A stretch of DNA of 64,000 nt from Mycobacterium spongiae (GTDB lineage: Bacteria; Actinomycetota; Actinomycetes; Mycobacteriales; Mycobacteriaceae): assembly GCF_018278905.1 (NCBI RefSeq), contig NZ_CP046600.1, positions 3,720,001-3,784,000 on the forward strand, in the 5' to 3' direction. The stretch's first letter is position 1, and every line of letters begins with the position of its first letter. The notes beneath the pieces were generated by a model. It did not search any database. It was not told the origin of the DNA and worked only from the letters and a program-made list of their open reading frames with translations. The position numbers and the translations under genes were made by a program. Shown piece by piece: positions 10,079-19,927 of the stretch.

Positions 10079-12016
10079 TCATTTCTTACCTTTGTCGGCG
10101 GCGGCATCGGCGGACAGCGCGGCCACGAAGGCTTCCTGGGGTACGTCAACCCGGCCGATGGTCTTCATCCGCTTCTTGCCTTCTCGCTGCTTCTCCAGGA
10201 GTTTGCGCTTGCGGGTGATGTCACCCCCGTAGCATTTGGACAGCACGTCCTTGCGGATCGCGCGGATGTTTTCCCGGGCAATTATTTTCGAGCCAATGGC
10301 GGCCTGGACCGGGACTTCGAACTGCTGGCGCGGGATGAGCTCCTTGAGCTTGGCGGTCATCTTGTTGCCGTAGGCTGCGGCCCCGTCTTTGTGCACGATC
10401 GCGCTGAACGCGTCCACGGCCTCGCCCTGCAAGAGGATGTCGACCTTGACCAGTTGGGCCTCCTGCTCGCCGGCGTCTTCGTAGTCGAGGCTGGCGTAAC
10501 CGCGGGTCCGTGATTTCAGTGAGTCGAAGAAGTCGAAGATGATCTCCCCGAGAGGGATCGTGTAGCGCAGCTCGACTCGCTCGGGCGAGAGGTAGTCCAT
10601 GCCGCCCAACTCGCCGCGGCGCGCCTGGCACAGCTCCATGATTGTGCCGATGAACTCGCTGGGCGCGATGATGGTGGTCTTCACAACGGGCTCGTAGACC
10701 GTTCGGATCTTGCCCTCCGGCCAATCCGACGGATTGGTCACGACAACGGCGTCATCTGCCTTACCTGCCTTTCCCTCCAACACGACCCGGTAGACGACGT
10801 TGGGCGACGTGGAGATCAGATCCAGGTCGAACTCGCGCTCCAGGCGCTCCCTGGTGATCTCCATGTGCAGCAGTCCCAGAAAGCCACAGCGGAACCCAAA
10901 GCCCAACGCCACCGACGTCTCCGGCTCGTAGGTCAGCGCCGCGTCATTGAGTTGCAGCTTGTCGAGGGCGTCGCGCAAATTCGGATAGTCCGAACCATCC
11001 ACGGGATACAGCCCCGAATAGACCATCGGCTTGGGTTCGCGGTAACCAGTCAGCGCTTCCTCGGCGCCATGGCGGGCGGTCGTCACGGTGTCGCCGACTT
11101 TGGACTGCCGCACGTCTTTGACCCCGGTGATCAAGTAGCCAACCTCGCCAACGCCGAGACCCTCGCTCGCTTTCGGTTCGGGCGAGACGATGCCCACTTC
11201 CAGCAATTCGTGGGTGGCGCCAGTGGACATCATCGCGATGCGTTCCCGCGGGCTGATCTTGCCGTCGACGACGCGAACATAGGTCACCACACCGCGGTAG
11301 ATGTCGTACACGGAGTCGAAGATCATTGCGCGGGTAGGGGCGTCGGCATCTCCCTCGGGGGGCGGCACCTGACGGACCACCTCGTCGAGCAGCTCGTCCA
11401 CCCCCTCACCGGTTTTGCCCGATACCCGCAACACGTCGGCGGGTTCGCAACCGATGATGTGGGCGATCTCACCCGCGTAGCGGTCCGGATCGGCCGCCGG
11501 AAGGTCGATTTTGTTGAGCACCGGAATGATCGTCAGGTCACGGTCCAGCGCGAGGTACAGATTAGCCAGAGTCTGCGCTTCGATGCCTTGCGCCGCATCG
11601 ACCAGCAGCACCGCGCCCTCACACGCCTCCAGCGCCCGCGAGACCTCGTAGGTGAAGTCGACGTGGCCGGGGGTGTCGATCAGATGCAGGACGAACTCGT
11701 CGTCGCCGGTCCGCCACGGCAGCCGTACATTCTGCGCCTTGATCGTGATACCACGTTCGCGCTCGATGTCCATCCGGTCCAGGTACTGGGCACGCATCGA
11801 GCGGTCATCGACCACCCCGGTCAGCTGCAACATGCGGTCGGCCAGCGTCGACTTGCCGTGGTCGATGTGGGCAATGATGCAGAAGTTCCGAATCTGCGCC
11901 GGCGGCGTAAAGGTCTTGTCGGCGAAACTACTGATGGGAATCTCCTGGAACGGCGGACGGGCATTCAGCCTATCCGTGCCGGGCGACCAAGACACATCGA
12001 CATCCAACCGCCGCAC
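10079..12016 (-). CDS. lepA: Translation elongation factor 4 (LepA)
   Basis: 645 residues from GTG at 12016. The exact start is uncertain because only the segment from [13 protein letters not shown] onward is conserved. G1 is AHIDHGKST at residues 49-57, followed by DTPGHVDF (G3) and NKIDLP (G4). EF-G-like domains II, III and V and the LepA-specific C-terminal domain follow, ending in the basic [17 protein letters not shown] tail. It is a ribosome-dependent GTPase that remodels or back-translocates stalled ribosomes. It is divergent from the PemK-like gene with only 22 bp between the start codons. Confidence 0.96.
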   Translation of the reverse strand: MRRLDVDVSWSPGTDRLNARPPFQEIPISSFADKTFTPPAQIRNFCIIAHIDHGKSTLADRMLQLTGVVDDRSMRAQYLDRMDIERERGITIKAQNVRLPWRTGDDEFVLHLIDTPGHVDFTYEVSRALEACEGAVLLVDAAQGIEAQTLANLYLALDRDLTIIPVLNKIDLPAADPDRYAGEIAHIIGCEPADVLRVSGKTGEGVDELLDEVVRQVPPPEGDADAPTRAMIFDSVYDIYRGVVTYVRVVDGKISPRERIAMMSTGATHELLEVGIVSPEPKASEGLGVGEVGYLITGVKDVRQSKVGDTVTTARHGAEEALTGYREPKPMVYSGLYPVDGSDYPNLRDALDKLQLNDAALTYEPETSVALGFGFRCGFLGLLHMEITRERLEREFDLDLISTSPNVVYRVVLEGKAGKADDAVVVTNPSDWPEGKIRTVYEPVVKTTIIAPSEFIGTIMELCQARRGELGGMDYLSPERVELRYTIPLGEIIFDFFDSLKSRTRGYASLDYEDAGEQEAQLVKVDILLQGEAVDAFSAIVHKDGAAAYGNKMTAKLKELIPRQQFEVPVQAAIGSKIIARENIRAIRKDVLSKCYGGDITRKRKLLEKQREGKKRMKTIGRVDVPQEAFVAALSADAAADKGKK

Positions 12017-12026
12017 CGATCGCGTC

Positions 12027-12032
12027 TATGCT
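12027..12032 (+). promoter_or_regulatory. -10 box of a leaderless promoter
   Basis: TATGCT fits the mycobacterial TANNNT -10 consensus. It is followed by exactly 6 nt and then the ATG at 12039, placing the transcription start on the A of the start codon. This supports 12039 as the start of the PemK-like gene. Confidence 0.55.
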
Positions 12033-12038
12033 GCGAAC

Positions 12039-12641
12039 ATGGTGTCCGCGCGGAAGTCGCAGTGGAAGACATTCCAGCGCTTCGCCGAGAACCTGGTGTT
12101 CAACGAGGCTCCGAAACTCGTCCGTCAACTCCAGAACCCGCAGGACACGCTGCGAAATCTGCAGCAGGCTGTGAAGCTCACCGCCAACATCATGGCCTCG
12201 GCCGTGCCGGCGCCGCCTGCCGAGATCACCGCCGGCCGCCCGGTGACCAACACCAGCTTCCCCACGGCACAGCGTGCCCGCAAAGTGGTCTATGCCCCGG
12301 ATCTGGACGGCCGGGCCGATCCCGGAGAGATCGTGTGGACCTGGGTGGTATATGAGGACGACCCCACCCGAGGAAAGGATCGACCGGTCCTCGTCGTGGG
12401 CCGCGACCGCCGCGTCCTTTTGGGGTTGATGGTGTCCAGTCAGGAGCACTATGCGACCGACCCGGACTGGGTCGGGATCGGTTCTGGTGCTTGGGATTAT
12501 GAGGGCAGGGACAGCTGGGTCCGCCTGGACCGGGTGCTTGACGTGCCCGAGGAGAGCATCCGCCGCGAGGGCGCGATTCTGGATCGCGACATCTTCGACA
12601 TGGTGGCGACGAGATTGCGGGCCGAGTATTCCTGGCGCTGA
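12039..12641 (+). CDS. PemK/MazF-fold family protein (Rv2405-like)
   Basis: 200 residues. The start at 12039 is supported by a leaderless -10 box. The first ~80 residues are a basic helical extension (MVSARKSQWKTFQRFAENLV). The C-terminal ~115 residues contain the PemK/MazF-like core: DPGEIVWTWVVYEDDPTRGKDRPVLVVGRD, where the GEIVW...KDRPVLVV pattern matches the toxin's first strands and conserved arginine-proline. No antitoxin-like gene is adjacent on either side, so it may be an orphan or have another nucleic-acid role. It is conserved in M. tuberculosis at the same place. The fold call comes from motif reading; toxicity is not shown. Confidence 0.65.
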   Translation: MVSARKSQWKTFQRFAENLVFNEAPKLVRQLQNPQDTLRNLQQAVKLTANIMASAVPAPPAEITAGRPVTNTSFPTAQRARKVVYAPDLDGRADPGEIVWTWVVYEDDPTRGKDRPVLVVGRDRRVLLGLMVSSQEHYATDPDWVGIGSGAWDYEGRDSWVRLDRVLDVPEESIRREGAILDRDIFDMVATRLRAEYSWR

Positions 12642-12739
12642 TGCAAGCGGCGTGCGCCTACGGCGTCGAGTGTGACCACACGGCGTGTTTCGTCGGCTTT
12701 TCCCGCCCTCGGCTCACACCGGAGTCCCTCAGCGCACAC

Positions 12740-13168
12740 TCAACCCTGGGTGATGTAGGACTGCAGCTGCTGCTGCTCGGCCTCGAGCTCTCCCATGCGC
12801 GTTTTCACCACGTCGCCGATGCTGACGATGCCAATCAGCTTCTTCCCGTCCAGCACCGGGACGTGCCGGACCCGGTTTTGAGTCATCAACACGCTGATCT
12901 TGTCGACCGTGTCGGACTTTGTGCAGGTAGCAACCGCGGCCGTCATGATCTTGGAGATAGGCCGCGACAGCACGCTGGCGCCGTGGGAATGCAGCTGGCG
13001 AACGACATCGCGTTCCGACACAATGCCGACGACGCCCTCGTCGCCCACCACAACCATGGCGCCAATGTTCTGCTCGGCAAGGCCGGCAAGTAGTTCCCGG
13101 ACGGTGGCGTCCGGGTTGATCGTCACGACCGCCGCCCCCTTGTTTCGCAAGACGTCCGCGATGCGCAT
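12740..13168 (-). CDS. Two-CBS-domain protein (Rv2406c-like)
   Basis: 142 residues from the ATG at 13168, preceded by GGGAGG with 5-nt spacing; a TTG one codon earlier is possible. Two CBS motifs fill the protein: roughly residues 8-58 (VGIVSERDVVRQL) and 72-125 (IGIVSIGDVVKTR). CBS pairs (Bateman modules) bind adenosyl ligands such as AMP, ATP or SAM and usually regulate a partner. No partner domain is fused and none is obvious next door. Monocistronic, convergent with the PemK-like gene. Confidence 0.85.
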   Translation of the reverse strand: MRIADVLRNKGAAVVTINPDATVRELLAGLAEQNIGAMVVVGDEGVVGIVSERDVVRQLHSHGASVLSRPISKIMTAAVATCTKSDTVDKISVLMTQNRVRHVPVLDGKKLIGIVSIGDVVKTRMGELEAEQQQLQSYITQG

Positions 13169-13319
13169 CAAGGCCTCCCGCCGGTGGTGAGCTTACTCAC
13201 ACCAGGCTACGGCGAACTGGCGTAGCGGGAAAGCCGACCCCCCAACACGTGCCGGCGAGGACACGATGAATCGCACGATTGGGCACCGGACCGTCGGCCG
13301 CCTTGCCAGGATGGGGGCC

Positions 13320-14162
13320 ATGCCCGAGATCACGTTGTTGGGAACCGGAAGCCCCATCCCCGACCCGAACCGCGCCGGACCGTCCACCCTGGTGCGAGCC
13401 GACGGACAGGTGTTCTTGGTGGACTGCGGGCGTGGCGTCCTGCAACGGGCAGCTGCCGTCGGCGTGGGTGCGGGCGGATTGTCGGCCCTGCTGCTCACCC
13501 ACCTGCACAGCGACCACATCGCCGAACTCGGCGACGTGCTCATCACCAGGTGGGTGACCAACTTCGCACCCGATCCCGAACCACTGCCGATCATTGGTCC
13601 GCCGGGAACCGCTGAGGTGGTCGAGGCGACGCTCAAGGCGTTTGGCCACGACATCGGCTACCGGATCGCCCACCACGACGATCTGACCGCGCCACCGCCG
13701 CAGGACGTCCGCGAATGTACCGAGGGCACGGTGTGGCATCGCGACGGTGTGACGATCCGAGTAGCCCCCACCGATCACCGACCGGTCGCACCGACCATCG
13801 GGTTTCGGATCGAATCCGGCGGCGCCTCCGTCGTGTTGGCCGGCGACACCGTTCCGTGCGACAGCCTCGACGAGCTGGCCGCCGGAGCCGACGCGCTGGT
13901 CCACACGGTGATCCGCAAGGACATCGTCACTCACAGCCCGCAACAGCGGATCAAAGACATCTGCGACTACCACTCGTCGGTACAAGAAGCAGCGGCGACG
14001 GCGAACCGCGCCGGGGTGGCAACACTGGTGATGACGCACTATGTACCGGCCATCGTGCCGGGGCAAGAGGAACAATGGCGGGCATTGGCGGCAACCGAGT
14101 TCGGTGGGCACATTGAGCTCGGCGATGACCTACACCGGGTCGAGGTGCACGCGCGGCACTAG
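13320..14162 (+). CDS. RNase Z-like metallo-beta-lactamase-fold hydrolase (Rv2407-like)
   Basis: 280 residues from the ATG at 13320 ([15 protein letters not shown]), with AGGATGGGGG upstream. The frame is open to 13266, but the conserved family start is [10 protein letters not shown]. The zinc motif HxHxDH is THLHSDH, and later ligands are in [17 protein letters not shown] and MTHYVP. This matches the tRNase Z / arylsulfatase-like group. 3' tRNA end processing is the likely role, but the short flexible-arm region leaves room for other phosphodiester substrates. Confidence 0.8.
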   Translation: MPEITLLGTGSPIPDPNRAGPSTLVRADGQVFLVDCGRGVLQRAAAVGVGAGGLSALLLTHLHSDHIAELGDVLITRWVTNFAPDPEPLPIIGPPGTAEVVEATLKAFGHDIGYRIAHHDDLTAPPPQDVRECTEGTVWHRDGVTIRVAPTDHRPVAPTIGFRIESGGASVVLAGDTVPCDSLDELAAGADALVHTVIRKDIVTHSPQQRIKDICDYHSSVQEAAATANRAGVATLVMTHYVPAIVPGQEEQWRALAATEFGGHIELGDDLHRVEVHARH

Positions 14163-14364
14163 CGAAGACGGCTCCATCGGGACGAACGCGGCTCGGCACA
14201 GCTTGCCGGCGGCCACGGGCGATCTCCGCACGACCGAGGCTCACCAGCGGTTTTGGATCGATCCAATTCAACGGAAAAGCTAGCTGACAGCGCGGACGGC
14301 GATACGATCCTAAGTCGCAAGCACAGCGAGACGACTGAGCTGTCCCGACCCGACGAGGTGCCGA

Positions 14365-15999
14365 ATGTCGTACGTAGCCGCAACGCCGGAGGCCATGCTG
14401 GCACGCGCCGCCGATTTGGCGGGCCTCGGTTCGACACTGCAGGAGGCCAACGCGCTCGCGGCCGCCCGGACAACTGCCGTGGCCGCGGCCGGGGCCGACG
14501 AGGTGTCCGCAGCCGTAGCGGCGGTGTTCGGGTCGTACGCCCAGAGCTATCAGAGTATCGGCGCCCAGATGACGGCGTTCCACGAGCAATTCGTGCAACA
14601 CCTGGCCGCCAGTTCCAGCTTGTACGCCGGCGCCGAGGCCGCCAACGTTCAACAGGGCCTGCTCGATGTGATCAATGCGCCCACCCAGGCGCTGTTGGGG
14701 CGGCCACTGATCGGCAACGGCGCCGACGGGGGGACCGTCGGCGGGGTTGGGCAAAACGGTGGCGATGGCGGGCTATTGTGGGGCAGCGGCGGCAACGGTG
14801 GCGACAGCACCAACGCCGGAGTGGCTGGCGGAAGCGGCGGGTCCGCCGGCCTTTTCGGCAACGGCGGTAACGGCGGCAACGGCGGGGACGGCGTTGTCGG
14901 CACCTCCAGCGGCGGCGCCGGTGGCAACGCCGGCAACGGCGGGTGGCTGCTGGGCAATGGCGGGATTGGCGGTACTGGTGGCGCCGCCGGAGGCGAGTTC
15001 GACACCTTTGGAGGCCATGGCGGTATTGGTGGCAACGCCGGACTGTTCGGCGGCATCGCCGGAGCTGGCGGCAACGGTGGCATTGGGACGGGAGCTGGCG
15101 GTGGCAACGACGACGGCGGCGGCAATGGCGGCATGGGCGGCAGTGCCGGGCTGATCGGCACCGGTGGGGCAGGCGGTCTGGGCGGAGAGAGCCTGAACAC
15201 GAATGGCGGCAACGGTGGCGAGGGCGGCAACGGCGGGCGCCTATGGGGCATTGGCGGCAACGGCGGCAACGGCGGCAACGGCGCCCTCACCAGCGGCAGC
15301 GGCGGCGATGGCGGCGGTGTCTTCGGGCTGTTCGGCAGCGGAGGTGACGGGGGACACGGCGGCGAAAATGTGAGCGCCTCTGGCACCGTTACCGGCGTCG
15401 GCGGTGACGGCGGCCACGGCGCGTTGCTGGTGGGCTTCGGTGGCCACGGCGGCAACGGCGGCGCCGGCGGCGATTCCATTAGTTTCGGCGGTTGGGGCGG
15501 CAACGGCGGTGACGGTGGCATCCTCTTCGGTATTGGCGGTAACGGTGGTACGGGCGGCCCCAGCGGCTTCGGGGGTGACGGCGGCACCGCGCTGCTCACC
15601 GGTTTCGGTGGTCACGGCGGCGCCGGCGGCGTCGGTAACCCCACCAACACCGCGGGTGGCTTGGGCGGTGACGGGGGCAGGGTCTTCGGCATCGGCAATG
15701 GCGGCATCGGCGGAACCGGCGGAACCGGCTTCGGAACCGGCAATGGTGGTGTCGGCGGGGCCGGTGGCGATGGTGGAGCCTTGTTCGGCAGCGGCGGCGT
15801 CGGCGGGCATGGGGGCGCCGGCGGTACTGGTGGCGGCAACGGTGGCGACGGCGGCAATGGTGGAAACGCCCAGCTGATCGGCAACGGCGGCAACGGCGGC
15901 GACGGCGGCCCCGGCGATGGCGGCGGCGTCGACGGTGACGGCGGGCTCGGGGGGTCGGGCGGGTCGGTATTCGGCCAGCCGGGAAGCCCGGGCGCCTAA
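14365..15999 (+). CDS. PE_PGRS family protein (position of PE24)
   Basis: 544 residues. ATG at 14365 with GACGAGG upstream starts MSYVAATPEA. A PE domain of ~95 residues is followed by [17 protein letters not shown] and then a long GGNGG repeat domain ending VFGQPGSPGA. The H37Rv PE gene at this place (PE24) is, as I recall, a shorter PE without a large PGRS domain, so this would be a lineage difference. It shares the linker region almost base for base with the PE_PGRS at 894-2474. It ends 3 bp from the convergent transglutaminase-like gene. Confidence 0.88.
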   Translation: MSYVAATPEAMLARAADLAGLGSTLQEANALAAARTTAVAAAGADEVSAAVAAVFGSYAQSYQSIGAQMTAFHEQFVQHLAASSSLYAGAEAANVQQGLLDVINAPTQALLGRPLIGNGADGGTVGGVGQNGGDGGLLWGSGGNGGDSTNAGVAGGSGGSAGLFGNGGNGGNGGDGVVGTSSGGAGGNAGNGGWLLGNGGIGGTGGAAGGEFDTFGGHGGIGGNAGLFGGIAGAGGNGGIGTGAGGGNDDGGGNGGMGGSAGLIGTGGAGGLGGESLNTNGGNGGEGGNGGRLWGIGGNGGNGGNGALTSGSGGDGGGVFGLFGSGGDGGHGGENVSASGTVTGVGGDGGHGALLVGFGGHGGNGGAGGDSISFGGWGGNGGDGGILFGIGGNGGTGGPSGFGGDGGTALLTGFGGHGGAGGVGNPTNTAGGLGGDGGRVFGIGNGGIGGTGGTGFGTGNGGVGGAGGDGGALFGSGGVGGHGGAGGTGGGNGGDGGNGGNAQLIGNGGNGGDGGPGDGGGVDGDGGLGGSGGSVFGQPGSPGA

Positions 16000-16002
16000 G
16001 CG

Positions 16003-16842
16003 CTAGGCCAGGCGCGTCACTTCGACGACCACGTCAAGATCGGTGGCTCCCTCTCCGGAATAGATGCCTTTCAGCGGGGAAACGTCCGCGTAGTCTCGGC
16101 CCACCCCCACGCTGATGTATTGCTCGGTGATTTCGGTGTCGTTGGTGGGGTCGTACTGCCACCAATCACCAGTCCAGGCCTGTATCCAGGCGTGGCTGCG
16201 GCCGTCGATCGTCTTTCCGACAACGGCGTTGCGTTTGGGGTGCAAGTAACCGGACACATAGCGACAGGGAATCCCCATGCTGCGCAACAAGATCAGGGAC
16301 AGATGCGCGAAGTCCTGGCAGACTCCCCTACCCTTTTCCAACGCGTCCAGCCCAGACGAGTGCACTCCGGTCGTGCCCGCAATGTAGTCCAACTCGCTGC
16401 GCGCCCATCGGGCTGCGGCGACGACCGCCTCTCGGGGCTCGTGCACCGCCATGATGCGCTTACCCACAGCCGCGACGCGCTCGCTCGTGGGGGTGCGCGC
16501 AGTCGGGCGCAGCACTTCATCGAACCGATCGATCACGGCCGCCGATTGCAGTTCGTCCCAGGTCGCTTTGGCCACTGGCGACTCCGAGCACTCCGTCTCA
16601 ACGACCGACAGGGACGTCACGGTCAGTTCGGTATGCGGCGCATGCAGGTCAAACGCCGTCACCGCAGTGCCCCAATAGTCGACGTACCGGTAGGACCGGG
16701 TGGCCGGGATGGTTTCGACCCGGTTGACGATCAGGTTCTGCCGCACGCCGGATCGTGGTGTCAGCCTTACTTCGTTATAGGAAGCGGTCACTGGCGACTT
16801 GTAGGCATATCCGGTGCTGTGTACCACCCGCGTGCGCCACAT
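16003..16842 (-). CDS. Transglutaminase-like cysteine protease-fold protein (Rv2409c-like)
   Basis: 279 residues from the ATG at 16842, which overlaps the TGA of the upstream gene by one base (TGATG). An N-terminal beta-sandwich domain of bacterial transglutaminases is followed by the catalytic core: Cys in GRGVCQDFAH, His in SHAWIQAW and Asp in WWQYDPTND. No signal peptide is seen. It is the last gene of an ATP-grasp / alpha-E / transglutaminase-like operon. Such trios have been predicted to make and cleave amide-linked peptide or isopeptide products (genome-context inference in the literature). The substrate is unknown. Confidence 0.85.
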   Translation of the reverse strand: MWRTRVVHSTGYAYKSPVTASYNEVRLTPRSGVRQNLIVNRVETIPATRSYRYVDYWGTAVTAFDLHAPHTELTVTSLSVVETECSESPVAKATWDELQSAAVIDRFDEVLRPTARTPTSERVAAVGKRIMAVHEPREAVVAAARWARSELDYIAGTTGVHSSGLDALEKGRGVCQDFAHLSLILLRSMGIPCRYVSGYLHPKRNAVVGKTIDGRSHAWIQAWTGDWWQYDPTNDTEITEQYISVGVGRDYADVSPLKGIYSGEGATDLDVVVEVTRLA

Positions 16843-17819
16843 CAGGATTCCTCCTTTCCGGCGACCAGTTCGCCGCGCTCGGCGGCATCCGACCACGCGA
16901 CCCAGGGCGCCGCATGGAAGTACTGCAGCGCCAACGCATCTCCGACATCACGACAGATTTCCTGCAAACCCGCCAACCGGCCGTCCAGCGTCTCCAGCAG
17001 GACACCCGGCTGCACGAATTCCAGCTCGCTGCGCGCCTGGCCCAGCAACCGCTGCGCTTCGGTGGTGGCCCCAATCCGACTGTGGGGGTTGTGCAAGAGC
17101 TCCTCCAGGTTGTGTTCGGCCAGCTTCAAGGAGTAGAAGACCGAGCGCGGAAAAAGCCGGTCCAACAACATGAACTCGACCACCCGGCCCGCGTCCAGCA
17201 CGCCGCGGTAGGTGCGCAAGTAAGTATCGTGGGCCCCCGCTGAGCGCAGCAGCGTGACCCACGCGGGCGACGACGCGCTGTCGCCCACGCGCGACAGCAA
17301 GAGCCGTACCGTCATATCTACCCGCTCAATCGCGCGGCCCAGCACCATAAACCGGTATCCGTCGTCGCGCGAGAGCGTGGAATCGGCCAGGCCCGCAAAC
17401 ATCGCCGCGCGTCCCTCGACGAAAGACAGAAATTCGTGCGGCCCCAGGCGTTTGGCGGCGCGTTCGCGCTCGGGCAGCGCGTGGTAGGTGGTGTTGATGC
17501 ACTCCCACGTCTCGCTGGACGTGACTTCCCTTGCCGAACTTGCGTTTTCCCGCGCCGCCGAGATCGCATCCACGATCGAACAGCCGCCCTCGGTGTTCGC
17601 GCTGAACGCGACCAGATCGGTCAGTGACCAGACGTCCAACTCGTGGTCGGGGGGCTCGATGCCGAGCACCCGCAGCAGCAGCCGCGAGGCGTGGTCGGGA
17701 TCGACGCTGGAATCCTCGAGCAGTTGATGCACGGCGACATCCAGAATGCGTGCCGTGTCGTCGGCGCGCTCGACGTAGCGGCCGATCCAATACAGCGCTT
17801 CGGCGTTGCGGGCGAGCAT
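16842..17819 (-). CDS. Alpha-E domain protein (DUF403, Rv2410c-like)
   Basis: 325 residues starting MLARNAEALYWIGRYVERAD, the conserved opening of the alpha-E family. ATG at 17819 overlaps the upstream TGA (TGATG). It is all-helical with conserved acidic and arginine positions (RADDTARILD, GRAIERVDMTVRLL) and no recognised catalytic motif. The family is nearly always encoded between a circularly permuted ATP-grasp and a transglutaminase-like protein, as here, so it probably acts in the same complex or pathway. Confidence 0.87.
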   Translation of the reverse strand: MLARNAEALYWIGRYVERADDTARILDVAVHQLLEDSSVDPDHASRLLLRVLGIEPPDHELDVWSLTDLVAFSANTEGGCSIVDAISAARENASSAREVTSSETWECINTTYHALPERERAAKRLGPHEFLSFVEGRAAMFAGLADSTLSRDDGYRFMVLGRAIERVDMTVRLLLSRVGDSASSPAWVTLLRSAGAHDTYLRTYRGVLDAGRVVEFMLLDRLFPRSVFYSLKLAEHNLEELLHNPHSRIGATTEAQRLLGQARSELEFVQPGVLLETLDGRLAGLQEICRDVGDALALQYFHAAPWVAWSDAAERGELVAGKEES

Positions 17820-19483
17820 CAGTCCATCGCCCGCTGCTGTTGCTGCTGCTGTTGTTGTTCGTCCAGCGGCTGATTGTGGGTTGGTCGCTGTTCGTACGGG
17901 TCGGGTGCCGGGTCGGGCACGGGCGGCGGCAATGACCGCACCACTTGCGCGGCGCCCAGCTCGCGTGCCGCCGCCGAAGCGCGCGGCGCCAGCACCCAGG
18001 TGTCCTTGGAGCCGCCGCCTTGGCTCGAGTTGACCACCCGCGAACCCTCGACCTGGGCCACGCGGGTCAGCCCGCCCGGCAACACCCACACGTCCTCACC
18101 GTCGTTGACCGCGAATGGCCGCAGGTCGACGTAGCGGGGCGACAACGTGCCCGCTATCCGCGTCGGCACCGTCGACAGCTCCATCATCGGCTGCGCGATC
18201 CAGCTCCGCGGGTCGTCGCGGATCTTCTTGCTGACCGCGTCCAGTTCTTCCGCGCTGGCCTCCGGGCCGAAGACGATCCCGTATCCGCCCGATCCCTCGA
18301 CGGGTTTGACGACCAATTCGCGGATCCGGTCCAGCACCTCTTCGCGTTCGTCGTCCAGCCAGCACCGCAGGGTCTCCACGTTGGCCAGCAGGGGTTTTTC
18401 CTGCAGGTAGTACTCGATCATCGTCGGCACATAGGTGTAGACGAGTTTGTCGTCGCCGACGCCATTGCCGATTGCGCTGGAGACAACGACGTTGCCCGCG
18501 CGCGCGGCGTTGACCAGGCCGGCCACCCCGAGCACCGAATCGGCGCGGAAATGCAGCGGGTCAAGGAACGCATCATCGATGCGTCGATAGATGACATCCA
18601 CCTGCCGCTCACCCTCGGTGGTGCGCATGTACACCTGGTTGTCCCGACAGAACAGGTCGCGACCCTCGACCAGCTCGACGCCCATCTGCCGAGCCAGCAG
18701 TGAATGCTCGAAGTACGCCGAGTTGTACACCCCGGGGGTCAGAACCACGACCGTGGGATCGGCCTCGTTGGTGGCAGCCGAGTTGCGCAGCGCCCGCAGC
18801 AGGTGCGACGCATAGTCGTCGACCGCACGCACCCGATGCGTGGCGAACAGATTCGGAAATACCCGCGCCATGGTGCGCCGGTTCTCCATCACGTACGACA
18901 CCCCCGAGGGTGAGCGCAGGTTGTCCTCCAGCACGCGGAAGTCGCCGCGATCGTCGCGGATCAAGTCGATTCCGGCAACGTGAATTCGCACGCCGTTGGG
19001 CGGAACGATCCCCACCGCCTCGCGGTGAAAGTGTTCACACGACGTCACCAGCCGGCGCGGGATGACGCCGTCGTGCAGGATCTCTTGATCGCCGTAAATG
19101 TCGTCGAGATACCACTCCAGGGCCTTGACGCGTTGGGTGATCCCGCGCTCCAATCGGGACCACTCGGCGGCCGATATCACCCGCGGCACCAGATCCAGGG
19201 GGAATGGCCGTTCCTGGCCCGACAGCGAAAACGTGATGCCCTGGTCAATGAAGGCGCGTCCCAGTGCGTCGGCCCTGGCCTTGAGCTCTGACGCGTCCGA
19301 AGGGGCCAACTCGGCGTAAATGCCCTTGTAGGGGCCGCGGATGGTGCCCTGCCGATCGAACATCTCGTCGAAGGCCATGGCGTAGACATCCGACGTGTTG
19401 TAGCCGTCGAAGATGCGTTCCGGACGCGTCGGCGACCACCGCCCGGTCTCCTTGCGCGTGTTTGGCAGGCTCACCCTTGACAT
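17819..19483 (-). CDS. Circularly permuted ATP-grasp protein (Rv2411c-like)
   Basis: 554 residues from 19483 (MSRVSLPNTRKETGRW). Conserved blocks include NGVRIHVAGIDLIRD, VLEDNLRSPSGVSYVMENR, NPVVSSAIGNGVGDDK-like nucleotide-site residues and VKPVEGSGGYGIVFG, all typical of the circularly permuted ATP-grasp family. These are predicted amidoligases that join a carboxylate to an amine using ATP. It is the first gene of the operon with the alpha-E and transglutaminase-like genes. The C-terminus carries a proline-rich stretch and eight consecutive glutamines before RAMD. Divergent from rpsT. Confidence 0.87.
   Translation of the reverse strand: MSRVSLPNTRKETGRWSPTRPERIFDGYNTSDVYAMAFDEMFDRQGTIRGPYKGIYAELAPSDASELKARADALGRAFIDQGITFSLSGQERPFPLDLVPRVISAAEWSRLERGITQRVKALEWYLDDIYGDQEILHDGVIPRRLVTSCEHFHREAVGIVPPNGVRIHVAGIDLIRDDRGDFRVLEDNLRSPSGVSYVMENRRTMARVFPNLFATHRVRAVDDYASHLLRALRNSAATNEADPTVVVLTPGVYNSAYFEHSLLARQMGVELVEGRDLFCRDNQVYMRTTEGERQVDVIYRRIDDAFLDPLHFRADSVLGVAGLVNAARAGNVVVSSAIGNGVGDDKLVYTYVPTMIEYYLQEKPLLANVETLRCWLDDEREEVLDRIRELVVKPVEGSGGYGIVFGPEASAEELDAVSKKIRDDPRSWIAQPMMELSTVPTRIAGTLSPRYVDLRPFAVNDGEDVWVLPGGLTRVAQVEGSRVVNSSQGGGSKDTWVLAPRASAAARELGAAQVVRSLPPPVPDPAPDPYEQRPTHNQPLDEQQQQQQQQRAMD
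17834..17857 (-). repeat. CAG/CAA trinucleotide tract (Gln8)
   Basis: Eight consecutive glutamine codons, a mix of CAG and CAA, lie near the 3' end of the ATP-grasp gene. Any whole-codon slippage keeps the frame, so length variation would only change the polyglutamine tail. Confidence 0.9.
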
Positions 19484-19525
19484 GCTGCCTCAATTCGGCA
19501 GTTTCGGCAGGCGACGACTTCGTCT

Positions 19526-19555
19526 TTGGGCTAAAACGTAACCGACTGATACCCT
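19526..19555 (+). promoter_or_regulatory. Candidate rpsT promoter
   Basis: TTGGGC at 19526-19531 and TACCCT at 19550-19555 are 18 bp apart and match the TTGNNN / TANNNT pattern of mycobacterial SigA promoters. The predicted leader before rpsT is about 75 nt. Confidence 0.4.
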
Positions 19556-19636
19556 GGTCAATCGCGCCGTCGCCTGGTCGCGGCGCCCGAGCACTTCGAA
19601 TCGAAACGAGTCCATTGACAACGAGGGAACTAACGC

Positions 19637-19897
19637 GTGGCCAACATAAAGTCGCAGCAGAAGCGCAACCGCACCAACGAGCGCGCCCGCCTGCGCAACA
19701 AGTCGGTGAAGTCCTCACTTCGCACGGCTGTTCGCGCATTCCGCGAGGCTGCTGAAGACGGTGACAAGGAAAAGGCCACCGAGCTGCTGGTGGCAACGAA
19801 CCGCAAGCTCGACCGGGCCGCGAGCAAGGGAGTCATCCACAAGAACCAGGCCGCCAACAAGAAGTCGGCGCTGGCGAAGTCCCTCAACGCGCTCTGA
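19637..19897 (+). CDS. rpsT: 30S ribosomal protein S20
   Basis: 86 residues from GTG at 19637 with GAGGGA upstream. It is a lysine/arginine-rich helical protein starting [21 protein letters not shown], the classic S20 opening. It binds 16S rRNA at the base of the 30S body. Monocistronic, divergent from the ATP-grasp operon and convergent with holA. Confidence 0.97.
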   Translation: MANIKSQQKRNRTNERARLRNKSVKSSLRTAVRAFREAAEDGDKEKATELLVATNRKLDRAASKGVIHKNQAANKKSALAKSLNAL

Positions 19898-19927
19898 GCA
19901 GGGCTCGCCCGCCCCTCAGCTGATTCG

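Noticed and set aside
10865..12355. 496-codon plus-strand frame opposite lepA
   Set aside because: Antisense to lepA with compositional bias only.
14649..15893. Antisense proline-rich and Ala-rich frames across the second PE_PGRS gene
   Set aside because: Same cause: low-complexity shadow of the glycine repeats.
19898..19927. Possible terminator between rpsT and holA
   Set aside because: The pairing GAGCAGGGCTCG is short and lacks a T run; too weak to call.
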